Source of the DNA: Aquilaria yunnanensis
Taxonomy: Eukaryota > Streptophyta > Magnoliopsida > Malvales > Thymelaeaceae
Length of the DNA: 64,000 nucleotides
Assembly: GCA_039654915.1 (NCBI GenBank)
Contig: CM077599.1
Span: 13,022,501-13,086,500 of the forward strand
Direction of reading: 5' to 3'
Part shown: positions 44,464-57,499 of the stretch, piece by piece
Layout of the letters: each line of letters opens with the position of its first letter
Position numbering within the stretch: position 1 is the first letter of the stretch
Program-made: the position numbers and the translations under genes
Notes under the pieces: generated by a model
What the model saw: the letters and a program-made list of their open reading frames with translations, nothing else
Told to the model about the DNA's origin: nothing
Database searches by the model: none

Positions 44464-46229
44464 TAACACTACTAAAAAGACCGTATTTTCCAACCACTCT
44501 ATTTCCAGTGGTCAAAATTGTTGGAAGTTTCTAACGCACAGGGCCAATGGAAGTGGGAACAAAAGTATTCCAAAATGAAATTTCTTATTCTCCAATTACC
44601 CTCTATATATGATATTGATGCATAAATAATTAAAAATTTAGAAATGGGAAGTGAAGGGGGGAGGTGAATTTTTCTTAGTGAATTTAATTTACCAACAGCT
44701 ATAGCCGTTGGAAGTTATTTAGATTTAAACTGTGCATTTTATGTAACAACTTTTCCAACGGTCAAAGCTGTTGGAAAGTTTAAGAAATGAACCAGTGCAT
44801 TTTTTATGAACATTTTCCAACGACTACATTGGAAATATTTTAAATGATATGCTGCATTTTCAACTTCCTTTTTCCAACGGCACAACACTTGGAAAGTTAA
44901 AATTAAAACCCTCCTCGTCCTAATTGTAGCCATTTTTGTCTGGGCTCAGCTTCTTTCTTTGTTCTTGAACTCTCTCCCTCTCTCACATGCACACACCGCA
45001 CAAACCCTATAAAATATGCCAAATCCAGCTTCTTCAACGTCCTTATTGTCATTTTTGTAGCTTAAACGGGCAAATTTGGTTATTTTTTCATATTTTTACG
45101 CATTTTAATTCTTTTTTTTTTCTTCAGATTTTTGCTTTTCTTTGTTGTTTGCACATTTGGGTATAGTGGCTGCAATACTTGACTTGTGTTACCACATTTG
45201 AAGCTGTTCTCACTCATTTTGGAGGTTTGTTTTCCATTTTGAGGTAAGATCTTCAACTATTTTTTTCTTTCATTTTGATTTTTTTTCCTCAAAAAATGTG
45301 AAAAATAAAAAAATTTCTAAGTTTATTTGGTTGGAGATGTGTGAAATGTGGGTGATTTGTAGTTGTTGATGGTTGGAACTAAAGTATTTGAGTTACCTGT
45401 TGATATTTCCAGTTTATGCCAATTTTTTAATATTTTTTTAATTTCAGGTTTAATAGAAAATTAGTATTTTATTAGTTTTAATAAAATTTGTGTAATTGGT
45501 TAGTATACTTATGTTTAAATTTTTAGTTAATAGGTCACACATTTATTCATATATGCAATTTGTGGTTTTGTTTTTAATTTCAGGATTGAATTAGAATATT
45601 AGTATACTTTTAGTGTTAAATAAGTATGAAATTAAAGTTGATAGGTTAGCCATTGATATATGCAATTTTTCTGGAAGTTATTTTAATTTTTTTTATTTCA
45701 AGATTTAATTGAAAATTAGTATATTGTTAGTTTTAACTAACATTGTTTAATTAGGTGCGTTGTTTATGCATGGAATTAAAATTATTATGTTACCCATTGG
45801 AATATGCAATTTTATGAATTTTATGAATTTTTTTAATTTAGGGAATTAATAGAAAATTACTATATTGTTAGTTTTAAATAACTTTGTTTGATTAAGTTTG
45901 ATATTTATGTGTCCATATACTTATCAAGTAATTATCCAAAAAAAAAAGCATCTTTTTTATGCCAGATTTATGTTTGTACTAGGACTTATGAAGTCATGGA
46001 AATGTGAAAACATATATTTTTGTAAATTAAAAAATTTTAAATAACACATAAATATGAATTTTATCAACAAATTTATACAATTAAAAATATTTCTAGTTTT
46101 TAGATGTGTGAGATGTCGTGTATGCATACTAATTTGTTTGTTTTATGATGAACGAACTATAAAAAAGTTTATTTGTTCATGGTTTTTTAGATGTCATAAA
46201 GGTAGATATATTTGCATTAATAACAGTTC

Positions 46230-49223
46230 ATGGAACGAGAACGTAGTTGGATGTACAGTAATCATTTCTTACTTGGGCAAATTAGGTACACAGAGGAGTG
46301 GGAGACAGGGGTTGAGCAATTTATAAGATTTGCTTGTAGTAATCCAGGCTATATGGACAAAGAAAAAATACACTGTCTATGTAGGAGATGTAAAAATTTG
46401 CGGTTTAAGGATTGTGATGACGTTAGAGTTCATTTGTACAAATAGGGTTTCTTACTTTATTACTTAAACTTGATAGCTCTTGGGTAGCAGTTTAATGGTC
46501 CATTGGACTAGCCCTATGATAATTCTGATTGGTATGACCAATATGACTATAGTTCAAATGTAAACCCATATGCCCGAATGGTGTTTGATGCAGTCGAACC
46601 AAGTTGCCATCAGAGTTTCAGTCAAGTCGATGAGCAACCTAATAAGGTTTTATAAGATTTTCTGATTTGTTTTCTGATTTGTTGTACTTAACAACTACAC
46701 CTGTATGGGATGGATGTGACATGCATTCAGAGCTATCCGCTGTAGTTCATTTGTTAAACCTAAAAGTAAAATATCACATACTAAGAGGCTGTTATGATGG
46801 TATTACAGCCTTGATGAAAAAGACGCGGCCTACTAACAGTAAGATGCCATCCAATTAATATGAGACAAAGAAATTAGTTTTACAACTAGGTCTTTTGCGT
46901 ATTAAAATTGACGCCTGTGTGAACGACTGCATGATGTTTTGGAATAATGATAATGATGCTATAAATTGCACATTTTGATTGTACATATCCATGGTTTGCA
47001 GCAGAGCCCCGAAATGTTTGCTTTTGGGTTTGTTCTGATGACTTTGTTACGTTTGGAAACTCTAGTAAACAATACTCATGTTGGTCGGTCATCGTTACTC
47101 CTTATAATTTTCCTCTATGGATGCATATGAAGAAACCATATATGTTTTTGACTTCATTGGTACTGGACCCTTATAGTCCACAAAAAAATATTGATATGTA
47201 TTTACATCCTCTTATCGATGAATTGAAGCAATTATGGGAGGATGGTGTCAAAACTTGGGATGTTTCATTGAAAGAACATTTCCAGCTACGTGCTTCAGTT
47301 TTGTAAACCATAAATGACTTTTCGGCTTATGGGATGCTATCCGGATGGTTGACTAATGGGAGGTTATCTTGCCCTATTTGCATGGATAAAAGTAAAGCTT
47401 TCCAGCTTGAGCTTGGGGAGAAAACTTTCTTTTTTTATTGTCATCAGCAATTTCTCAAGTTTGATCATCCATATAGAAGAAATCAAGTAGCTTTTAAGAA
47501 AGGAAAAGTTGAGAAATCGTTGCCTCCAAAGCATCTTCCATCTGAATCAATATTTGAACGTATCTTAACTTTCCCATATGTTGTTCACAATGGACAGGTT
47601 TATACCATAACAGGTTCTGGAAGAAGTCATAATTGGACAAAATGAAGTATTTTCTAGGAGTTGTCTTACTGGAAGATAAATTTAATTTGCCATAATTTGG
47701 ATGTGATACATATAGAGAAGAATGTTTTTGATAATATATGGAACATAATGATGTTAATCAGAGCTAAATTTGATTCCTCAAGTCGACGGCAGAGCATTCA
47801 AACCCAAACCCATTTTTACACTAAACACACAGTAGATAGTAGACGTGTTCAATTGGGTTAAACTACTTAGACTCCCAGACGGCTATACATCCAACCTTGG
47901 GAGGGGTGTCAATAATAATGTGAGTCATATGTCTAAATAAAAATCTATTATTGTCATGTAATGATGCAACGGCTCCTCCTAATAACCTTTCCAGCGCTAC
48001 CTGAAAATATATGGAAACCATTAACTAAGTTAAGCTAATCATTCCAAGATTTATGCTTGCCAAAGTTAGATGTCAATCACATGGTCGAGTTGGAAGCCAA
48101 TATTCCTATCATACTTTGCAAATTGGAGAGAATATTATCGCTTGTTTTTTTTGTTCCATGAAGCATTTTCCGGTCCGCCTATCTTATGAAGTAAGGGTTG
48201 GAGGCCCTATTCAGTATAGGTGGATGTACAAATTTGAGCATTGCATTCATGACCACAAAATGAAGGTATCAAATAAGGCTCATTTGGAGGGTTCGATTTG
48301 CGAAGCCATTTAATTGAGGGGACCTCTACATTTTGTTCGCACTACTTTGAATCTCATATTCAACGTATGGGAACTAGAGTACCCTGAAATGATGATGGCA
48401 AACTAGGACCATATGATGAATCATTGTGGTCTATCTTTAGATAACCGAGTCATTCATATGGTGCATCAAAATATTGATATCTTGATGACAATGAAATGAG
48501 GGTGGCCACTGTATATGTGTTACTAAATTGTAATGAGGTGAAGGCATACCTCGAGTAAGATCCATAACACATTTTTCTTTCCATAATGTTGACAAATACT
48601 TTTTGCTCTACTGACTAATATTGATATCTTGTAGTTTGTTTGTCGATGAAGTGCGTAAGCATGACCCCAATTTAGTTTCATTAAACCTAGACATCTACAT
48701 TAAGAATAACTTTGCCACATGGCTTCAAAACTATCTAAGTTACCTACACCTGAACTTAAGCCCTTCTTTGCTTCAAGGGTAAAACTTATTCATATTCTTG
48801 ATATGTAACTAGGTGGCTGATCTACGTAACAATATCACAAACCACATGTTGTGGGATGTTGCATGCAACCCATTATGTTGTGTTGAGACTTGACCCGTTT
48901 ATTTCATAAATAGGTACAAGTTCCATAACAGCAACTAGGGTCATGACAAAGCCATGTATAACAGTGGAGTATGTATAAGGACTTCAGGATCAAGTGAGGT
49001 TGAATGTGATTTTTATGGGGTGTTACAAGAAATCATTCAACTTGAATATCCTGGATGGCCGCACAAAAATGTTGTATTGTTTAGGTGTGCTTGGTTTGAC
49101 CCTACACTTAATAATGGGACTCGGGTTCATAAACAATATGATATAGTTGAAGTTCATGATGGTCATCGATATAGGAAGTTCGACCTGTTCATTCTTGTCT
49201 CCCAAAATCACACAATAAAATAG
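46230..49223 (+). pseudogene. CACTA TnpD-like transposase (Transposase_21 type), broken
   Basis: The start MERERSWMYSNHFL and the cysteine cluster IHCLCRRCKN belong to the transposase-associated domain. Fragments of the Transposase_21 core follow: WDGCDMHSELSAV, then DMYLHPLIDELKQLWEDGV, SAYGMLSGWLTNGRLSCPIC and DVIHIEKNVFDNI. A DUF4218-like part (VRVGGPIQYRWMYKFEH) spans about 48050-48460. A DUF4216-like part (NSGVCIRTSG, VVLFRCAWFDP, FDLFILVSQ) spans 48958-49200. The gene is cut by several stops and shifts (for example after HLYK, PSN, SVL and at LRGP), so no functional protein is expected. A possible 3' remnant continues beyond the LTR at 50719-50952 (acidic, ending DSENSDTEA). Confidence 0.88.
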
Positions 49224-49290
49224 GGTGGTTGACCATTTTGAAAATCAAATCAAAATGAATTGTTCATTATAATGTAGATGAGGTAGAATA

Positions 49291-50713
49291 TATAAGGTTT
49301 TGGAAGCCAAACAAGTACAGTGGAAAGTAACCGAAACTCTCCAGGATCCAAGTGAAAGTAAATTGGGTGTTCAAAATTTTATTTAGTTGGCTGAGATCTT
49401 TCACCCAACTGTTGAACTGAATCACAAAAACTTGAACAGTTGACGTGTTCAAGGTTTCTATGGTATCCACATGAAACTCTCGGATCACCATGCCTCCATC
49501 ACGTCTTGGTGGATGCATTCATCTTGTGCTCGCGATGCTAGCTTACATCCTCTAAGGAAGGACAAAAGGAAAGTATGGCTGGAATTTTCAGAACATTTCT
49601 AATTTCATCTCTTGGGAAGCAGCTTGCGAAATTCTCATTACATTATGTATATATAGTGAGACTTAAGTCTTAAACCTATTAGGTTTCAAAACCCAAATCT
49701 GATTAGGCTTAATTTCGAACTTAAAATTAGCTCAACTATTGGGCCAATAATTAATCCAAAATTAGCACGAAACCGAAAACCAACAATTTGGCCCATGCAC
49801 TCAAATAATCCAATTGGCTCTAAGTGTGCTACCCTGTAGGCTCATACTACATTGATAATGATCATAAATTATATTTATGATCATAAACCATAAGTGGTGT
49901 CTAACAACACATCATTGCTACCCAAGTGACAAGATAGTCGGTGATTCGACTAAATCTCTATGATTATTATTTGTATATGCCATTGTCCTTTTATCTAAGA
50001 TATCAAGACCAAGCACGAGACATAGAATGTATCACTGTTGTATAGCCTAATTTATGGTTTATTTATTTATTTTTGAGTTGACTAACTTAAACTAATGACA
50101 TTAATATCGTATATCAACTTATCCGAGCATGGCCATGCCTTTTCTTAGTCTCACTCTCTCAAGGGACCCAGAGATATCACTTCATTATATAGGACGGACA
50201 AATTTCATCTTAACCATATAAATCCCTTCGCATGATATGTGACTTACCAATAACCACTTTCATATTCACTCAGTTACGATTAACATATAGTAGTATCAAA
50301 GTATGTAACTCATATGTAAGAAACTTTGATGATCTCAGGTCAAATGATTACATACACCATGATCATTATAAAAAACATTTATGGCACTTATAAAATGATC
50401 TATGCAGCGTTCTCTTAATAGGTCGGTCTAGTACACAAGTTCTCCAACTTGCACCCATATATACCATATATATACTACATATCTCATATTAGTCTCCACA
50501 TATTCTAGTCTTTATATATTATTACAACCCGCTCTACAATAATATTAGACTAGGTACATTTAAGAATATCATTATTCTAAGATTATAATTATGTTTAATT
50601 ACATTACACAGAAACAAACAACAAGCACAATTATTGGAACGATGCCTTAATAATCATAACTCCAAGTCCAAAATACAATCATCTCATGATTGGCTTTGGG
50701 CACAATATTAACA
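49291..50713 (-). mobile_element. Solo LTR, 1423 bp, inside the CACTA element
   Basis: On the minus strand it begins TGTTAATATTGTGCCC and ends CCAAAACCTTATA. The 5-bp flanks are GAATA (49286-49290) and GAAGA (50714-50718), one mismatch. It matches the LTR at 33188-36742 end to end in inverted orientation, including the TATA-containing segment (TATATATAGTGAGAC near 49650). No gag or pol is present. Confidence 0.83.
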
Positions 50714-51111
50714 GAAGATACATTCTAGGAAGAATTATTGGGCAGTTTAAACAATCTACCATAATTATGGATGACCTAGTCACTAATTTAGCTAAAACAG
50801 GAGTAGGGGAAGCTGTAGATGATGACATGCCAAATATGGAAAGTACTTTGCCACATGACAATGATTCTCTAGAAGAGGAGTCTCCTGAATCAACAGATGA
50901 AAAAGATGAATTCAAATTAAGGGATAGTGAGAATAGTGATACAGAAGCATAATCTAATGATGATAATGGCCATTCACTATAATGTGAACGTGAAATTACA
51001 TATAATATATAAATATTAAGTTCAACTCTGCTTTAGCAGGTTCAGTGGAAATAATACGATTTCTTTCCCTTATATTATCTTACTAAAATGTTGTATGCTT
51101 TTTTTAGCTAA

Positions 51112-52735
51112 TGGAGATGCCATCGAAAGGTGAAAAATATGTATAAACGTTGTCCAGGGAAAGGCATGTATGCACAGATGAAAGAAGCACTAGCAAAGAT
51201 ATTGCCAGACTATAGAAGGCCGCCTAATCAAATTCACGTCTTTCAGATGCACATCTCTTGACAGAACAAACAACTGTTCCAAATTCCAAACCTCGTACTA
51301 GAGATATTTATCCTGATTTTCGTGGTCATTGTGGAAATTGATTTGCTCCGATCCCTATAGGTTCACCCGACGGTGAGCATTCCAATGTTCAGTCATCAGT
51401 ATCACATGCCCCGATTCAGCCTCATTTACGGATCATCCCACACAATAACACGTAAGTAATGCACCATTATTCAACTATAATAGTCTACGTTAACTGCAGT
51501 ATGTTTAGTACCAAATAAATTATATATATTGTGTTTGAACATGCACTACATACAGCTTCTTTCCATTAACAAGAACTCGGTTGGTGACTTGATGCTTCAC
51601 CACACACTTCAAACCTTATCATGATTGGTCAAGTGCTAGCCAAACAGATATTCGGGCATGGTGTTACGTATTTGAGGTAATAAGTGTTTTGTTTCGATGT
51701 TTTTAGACATGTTGGGTAATGTTGGACTCCTTCAATTTAATTTATGTGCAGGGGTTATGTGACTAGGATCTAGCTCATCATAATGAGGTGTATTGCATTT
51801 GGCACATGCTGGGGGCTACTCACTACAAATTGAAGATGACAAACATCTGGCGTAAGAAATATTTTATAAAATGCCAAGCTAGGGCATTTTTTATGACCAA
51901 CGCATAGTATGCATAAATGGAGGAATGATGGGCTTCACTAGAGTTTCAAGAGTGATCAGTTAAGTGTAAGACATTTTGGGCATCATAATCGCATGACTCT
52001 TCCTCGATTGGTGGGTTCAATGCTAATTATGTAATAGGCTCTTTTTCCATTAGTGCACATCGAGAGCGAATGGTAAAATTCTTAAATTTTTTTACACATA
52101 ATTCAATTTATTTATGTTGCACTGAAATTCATCTAACTAACAACCAATCTAGGAGGAGAAAGTTCTAAAAAAGAGGGACCCTGGCCTCTTCGAGGTCATG
52201 CAAAAAACTCATAAAAAAAAGAGTGAAGAATACATTAACAGACGGATTAAAGAAGTAGTGGTAATTTCTAGTCTAGTTATCTATCAGATTTTAAAATACC
52301 ATATATAAGAGTCAATACTAATAATGTATCTTTGCCTTTACTTGTGTAGACAGAGATAACTACTGAGATCATGGAACAAATTCAATACATGGATGAAGAA
52401 AGAGGCTTACAAGACATTGATGAGGTCGCGATTATGAGTGCAGCTACTGGTGGGAGGAAGAAAAGGCATGTATTTTGCCTTGGATCAAAGCAGCATGTTG
52501 TGGTTGGATGATGGCGACCGGGTTATAGTCCTGAACAATATGTTGATGTCACTCAGACGCCAGAGTTTACTGAACAGGTATAACGGATTGTAGCAAAGCA
52601 TACCACGTAACAAGCAACATATTATGAGCAGAAGCTTACACGTCTTAGGAAAAGACTGCGAGTTGAGATGGACTACGCATGTCAATCACTTGGCATTCCT
52701 CCGCCCGCTACTTACCAAGACAATATTGGATGACT
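51112..52735 (+). pseudogene. CACTA TnpA-like gene (plant transposase Ptta/En-Spm type), broken
   Basis: After a TTTTTTTAG acceptor the frame reads MEMPSKGEKY. Broken pieces then show WCYVFEGLCD, a HNEVYCIWHMLGATHYKLK stretch and EEKVLKKRDPGLFEVMQKTH. KKKSEEYINRRIKEVV (with an intron at about 52262-52349) and TEITTEIMEQIQYMDEERGL follow. The order and wording fit the Transposase_24 family of En/Spm elements, whose product binds subterminal repeats. Frame changes and stops occur throughout. Introns appear at about 51455-51560, 51677-51753 and 52075-52152. Confidence 0.7.
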
Positions 52736-53403
52736 CGTGTTCAAATGATGATTAGATGAGGTCTGTCTGAGTATTTACTGGATGAGGTATATCATGCTCA
52801 TGTGTATGTTTATCAAGATTTAAGCCATTATTATGATGATGTTACGACTGTAAACATTATTTATTTGGAATTATGTATGTTTTATGGGGATCTATCAGTA
52901 CATTCATTTGGAATTCAATTCCATATCTGAGTAAGTTCAATATAATAAGCTCTGTTGATGTGAATTATGTGTATTTGGGATGCCAGATTTAGTTGAAATA
53001 TAATGCTTTGGTGGTAGAATAAACTTAAACTATGTTTCCAAGGGCCAAATCAGTTGGAAAAATGCACATGTATGCTTACATAACTAGCAACTACGTAAGC
53101 TATTGCAAATTTCCAACGGCCTGGCCATTGGGAAATTAACCATTGCATTTTAGCCGTTAGAATTTTCTAGCGGTTAAGCCATTGGAAAAATGCTTGACTT
53201 AGCTATTACAAGTTTCCTAAGGCTCAAGCTGTTAGAAAGAATTTCCATGTTGGATTACATTATGGCAGTTGGAAATTCCAACAGTTATTTTCTTAGCCGT
53301 AAAAATAAAAATTTCCACTGTGTTGTTTTCCAATGGCTTCGCATTGGGAATTCATGGATTTCCAACGTGAGGCCGTTGAAAAACCTTTTTTTTAGTAGTG
53401 TAA

Positions 53404-54736
53404 ATATTTCAATCAACTTGAGACATATATTTTAAATGTTTTAACAACTTTTAATATTCTACACATATTCCATAAAAAAATTGACGCACATATCATATTT
53501 TTTTAGTTGAGAGAGACTAGTCTGCACCAAATTAATGTTGAAGCTTTGGTGAAACTAGAATTTCATTATACTAGTTAAGTAACCCGTGCGATGTACGGGA
53601 ATAATTCCTTGAATTGAAATTGAGTTTATATGTTAGAATGTAAGTTATGTTTTCATTGTTTGTATATGTAGTTTAGCTGTAGAATACAAAACTTATCCAA
53701 ACTCTTACATTTTATTAATAGTATTATTCAAAGTGAGATATTACACCTTGTAGAACCTATAATTAAAATGAAATAGATCTTAGCTGCTAAGATTACAAAT
53801 CTTTCATAATTTTATTTACATATCTTGTAATGCTTTAACCATTGCTTTGGTTTTCTTTTAGTGCTTTACTATTATATATATTCACATATATAATATAAAA
53901 TCATGGGTGGTAAGTTATTAATCAAAGTAGGACATATACTATAAACCAAAAATTAGTTTTATTAGAAATCTATATAAAATCATCTCTTATAGTGCCAACC
54001 TCAGGAATTTGAATATTTAAATAAATCTTGCTCAATCTTGAAGTAAAGTTAAAAAATTTACAGTATAGTAGTTAGAGAAGTGAAAACTTTACAACACAAC
54101 ATGATTCATTTTCTCCCTCTTTCGCAAAATTTTTTTTGGAGAACTCTGACCGTAATGTAAGTAAAATTTTATTTCCACTGTAAGAAAAATGAAAATTAGT
54201 GAAAAAAAAAATATGCACAATTGGTTCAAGGGAAAACATTAAACACCATGGTGTAAAAAATACCTCAAACCCTGTAATTTTATGGGTAAGGTGTTAACTA
54301 AATCATCCTTCACAATCTGTTACTCTATTGTACCAATCTTCACAACAACTCCCACAACATTTGTTATACAAAAAAGAATTGAAATAATGATATATAAATA
54401 GTACATGCAATTATATTTTGGAAAACTTTTAAAAAAATCTTTAAGAAATTTGTCTCGGTCCACACGTGTGCTAAGTTGATCGAAAGCAACAAACTCAAAT
54501 TTTTGCATAGGAAAATCATGAGGTTCATGGTTCATATTATATATTTGTATATTATGAGTAAGGTGTATCATAAATGTGTGTGTATCTATAATCTAGTAAA
54601 TCTTCTTCTTTGGAAGAACTGTGAAATTCTTAAAAGTATACATACTTCATTCACAAAGCTTTGCTTTAAACTTGTGATGAGTTCATAATTTATATATATT
54701 TATTCAATAATTACCTTAGCTTTTGTTCCAATTTAG
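53404..54736. other. Intergenic DNA with a Helitron-like 5' terminus
   Basis: At about 53563 the sequence TCATTATACTAGTTAAGTAA followed by CCCGTGCGATGTACGGG resembles the 5' ends of plant Helitrons. No matching hairpin plus CTRR 3' end was found, so only the start is proposed. The remainder is AT-rich. Confidence 0.35.
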
Positions 54737-54741
54737 TAAGT

Positions 54742-56168
54742 TGATAGGGCTATTAATGATTTTTATTTTGTGTTTTGAAGGGATTAAAGGCACAATGGCA
54801 TTTTTGGACTAGAAGGAATAAAATGGCTCTTTTTGTCTTGGCACCAACTCTTCATGGCTGGAGGGATAATTGGCCCACTTGTTTAATTTTACTTGAGAGC
54901 TTGGAGACATTGCCGTTTTGGACAATGAAGAAGCAAAGTCCAACGTGGCTATTTAAGCACCAGCGTTCTCTGCATGGATTTCTTTCCATTGGCTGTGTTG
55001 TCGTGACCTACAGTTTCGTTCTTTTCGCAATGGTTCAAGGCAGTGAGTGACAGCAAATTGGCTTCCAATGTTCTGAATTAAGCTCTCTTTCTTGTTTCCA
55101 TTTGAACTACGGAAGTTGGGCTCGAGAATGGCCATTTATGCTCCAAATTTCTGAAGCCTGCAAAGTGCTCAATCAAAAGCTTGTAAGAGTTAGAATAGAA
55201 GGATTGGATAATTTAAGACCCCCAAGTTATACGGATTGATTAGCCAATCAGATAAAAGGCCGGATATAACATGATTTGCAGAGGTATTTGGTCAGCCTAC
55301 GTCTCTATTTTTTTTGGGAGTGCACTTTTGTTCCCTGGAAGGGGAAAATTTTGTGACAATAAAATGAGCCAGGGAGAGCAAATTTTAGGTTTTTATCTTT
55401 TTATTTTCTTTTGCTTTTGGCTAAAACATGGCTAAGTAATTTTTCTGGTTCAGTTTTAGGGACGATTTTCATCGCCAACACTGGTTGTGAGGATTGATTT
55501 TACTTGCTTAAATTCTCTTTAAATTCAAGTATTTACTTCTTTACTGTTCGGATTTATTGTTGTTAATTTTTCTATTCTCGCTTGTTGGATTGGTTCTACG
55601 ATTGCAAAATCTGTTTGATTTTCTTTTCAACCGCTTAGGTGAAGAATTCGATTTAAAAGCAAATGAATTGATTGAAGATTATTTTTATTTCTGGTTAGTT
55701 CATTCAGGAGAAGTAAGACAGGTTAAATTGTTCAAGCTTTTGAATTATTACCTGGAATAAATTTTTATTCATTGTTCTTAATGCTAATTTTTGGTTTATT
55801 AGAAATTGCTTTTAAATATCTGGTTACTTAAAATTAAGAAATTAATCTAAAGCTTTTTCTGGTTAATTTTACTGTCAAATTTTTTGGGTTCTTTTTAGCT
55901 TTAAAGAGAGTCCTATTTATTTGCTTGGATTGAAGAAATATTTTCTTTTGATGATCAACTGCGTAATTAGAATTAATAATCAACCGTGAACTAATCATTT
56001 TTAATATTGGTTACTTTTATTTTAATTCTATAGTCAATTTATTTAAGCTTTTAATTCAAGAAAACCCCCCCAATTTTTTATTTCAGTTTTCTAACAGGAA
56101 GCTTTCAGTAAAAAATTCCCCGTAGGATTCAACCTGGTTTCACTACTATATTACAAATTTATTTATTC
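54742..56168 (+). mobile_element. Probable solo LTR, about 1.43 kb (gypsy-like)
   Basis: The interval starts TGATAGGGCTATTAATG and is flanked by exact TAAGT repeats (54737-54741 and 56169-56173). Its 3' part includes CCCCGTAGGATTCAACC, like the CCTGTGGATTCGACC phrase found near the 3' ends of many plant gypsy LTRs. It does not end in CA, so the 3' boundary may be eroded. A 91-codon frame at 54775-55050 has no recognised domain. Confidence 0.55.
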
Positions 56169-56173
56169 TAAGT

Positions 56174-57490
56174 TATCAGTGATACCAGAATTATTTTTTG
56201 CGGTTTTGATGACCGACCAACTTGTATGCCAAAAAAGTTTTGATGGACCCATGAATTACCATGCCCTGTATATGTAAACCAAAGACATATTAGCCAACAA
56301 TAAATTACAAACATATATTTATAGTGGGGAGAAAAGAATAAATTGCAAAATTTAATAGAATGGAGAGGAAAAAAAATATGTTTTCTCATCCACAAGAACA
56401 AAATCGATATTGATAAATTGGTCACCTTTTCAAAAATTGCTCTTATTTGAATAGTTCAGTCAGTCCTTTTAGGAGGCAATTCTTGCAATACAACATGTTC
56501 TGTCGGGAGACTATAAAAATAAGAAAAGATTCATAAAAAAACATATTTGTCCATTATATGAATTCAAATACTATGATATATATCTATATATATAAAAGAA
56601 AATCTATCAGTCTTTTGAAATAATTACCTCATCTTTAACATTGGAGAGAATCTAAAAATATAAATTAGTGAAGAAATAAAGAAAGGTAGTAAGAGATGAC
56701 AGGAAGAAATTAAAGAAATGAATGATAATATTTAGTATGTGCTAAAGGAAAATGTGAGAATATATATATATATATAGGAGTTCTGTTAGACAATACCATT
56801 GAAGCCAAATACATTTTTAATGAAAGCATTCTAATAAACCTAAGTATTAATTATTACAAATGAATTCTAAAATTGATGCTATAAATGTAATGTAAAGTTA
56901 ATGCTAAAGGAAGTAGTCTTGGAGGTATGAGACTATCCACTTAGGTGCATAAGCACCTAGTAACACTACTAACAGTTTTGTCCATCCCTTCAATTCAAAA
57001 CAAAGAGGAAGGCGTAAAAAATTAGGGAGAAAAATGGGGAGTTATCTGATTAGAGTCATTTACCATATAAAGACCAGCCAAAATTAGTTTCTACCCTAAT
57101 CCCACGAGAAACATGATCTCCCCCTGCTCTTGATTGCATCCTTCGCCGAAAAAACCAGCAAAAAAAGGCAAGGATGGCAGTGCAACTGTTCGAAGCGGTG
57201 CGAAGCCGTTCAAAGGGCGGCAAGGCATGCGAACGTGTTCTGAGCAAGGTGAGAACGAAACGAAGCTATTTGGAGCAAGGTAAGGATGGCAACGATTGGA
57301 GCAGAGGGTGGCGGACGACGAACAACGGATAACGATGGTTTAAAACTCATGAAGAGGAAAAGCATACAAAAAGGTTTAGGAAGCGACTACGGCGGATGAT
57401 AGTGGTTAAAATGTTGATTTCGGTAAAGAAACAGAAGGTTAGTATCATTTTTTTAGATCCATGATAAAAACATCCACTATTTTTATTTTA
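56174..57490. other. Intergenic DNA with a GC-richer island
   Basis: An 18-bp hairpin, TAGGTGCATAAGCACCTA, lies near 56942. A GC-richer stretch at 57040-57400 holds short frames without a domain. The phrase GTAGTCTTGG occurs near 56915 and again near 59173, and the phrase TAGACAATA near 56790 and 59191. This suggests that the DNA between belongs to one insertion, but its ends are not resolved. Confidence 0.35.
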
Positions 57491-57499
57491 TATTGCAAA

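Larger units (their letters stand above)
44467..53400 (+). mobile_element. CACTA/En-Spm element with decayed transposase genes
   Basis: Ends CACTACTAAAAAG and TTTTTTAGTAGTG are flanked by an exact 3-bp duplication TAA (44464-44466 and 53401-53403). TTCCAACGG-type subterminal repeats fill 44480-44900 and 53030-53390. The left end has a CT-rich leader and splice-donor-like GAGGTAAGATC near 45240. It carries a Transposase_21-type gene (46230-49223 plus) and a Transposase_24-type gene (about 51112-52735 plus). It is 8934 bp in total, of which about 1.43 kb is an inserted solo LTR. Both genes are broken. Confidence 0.92.
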
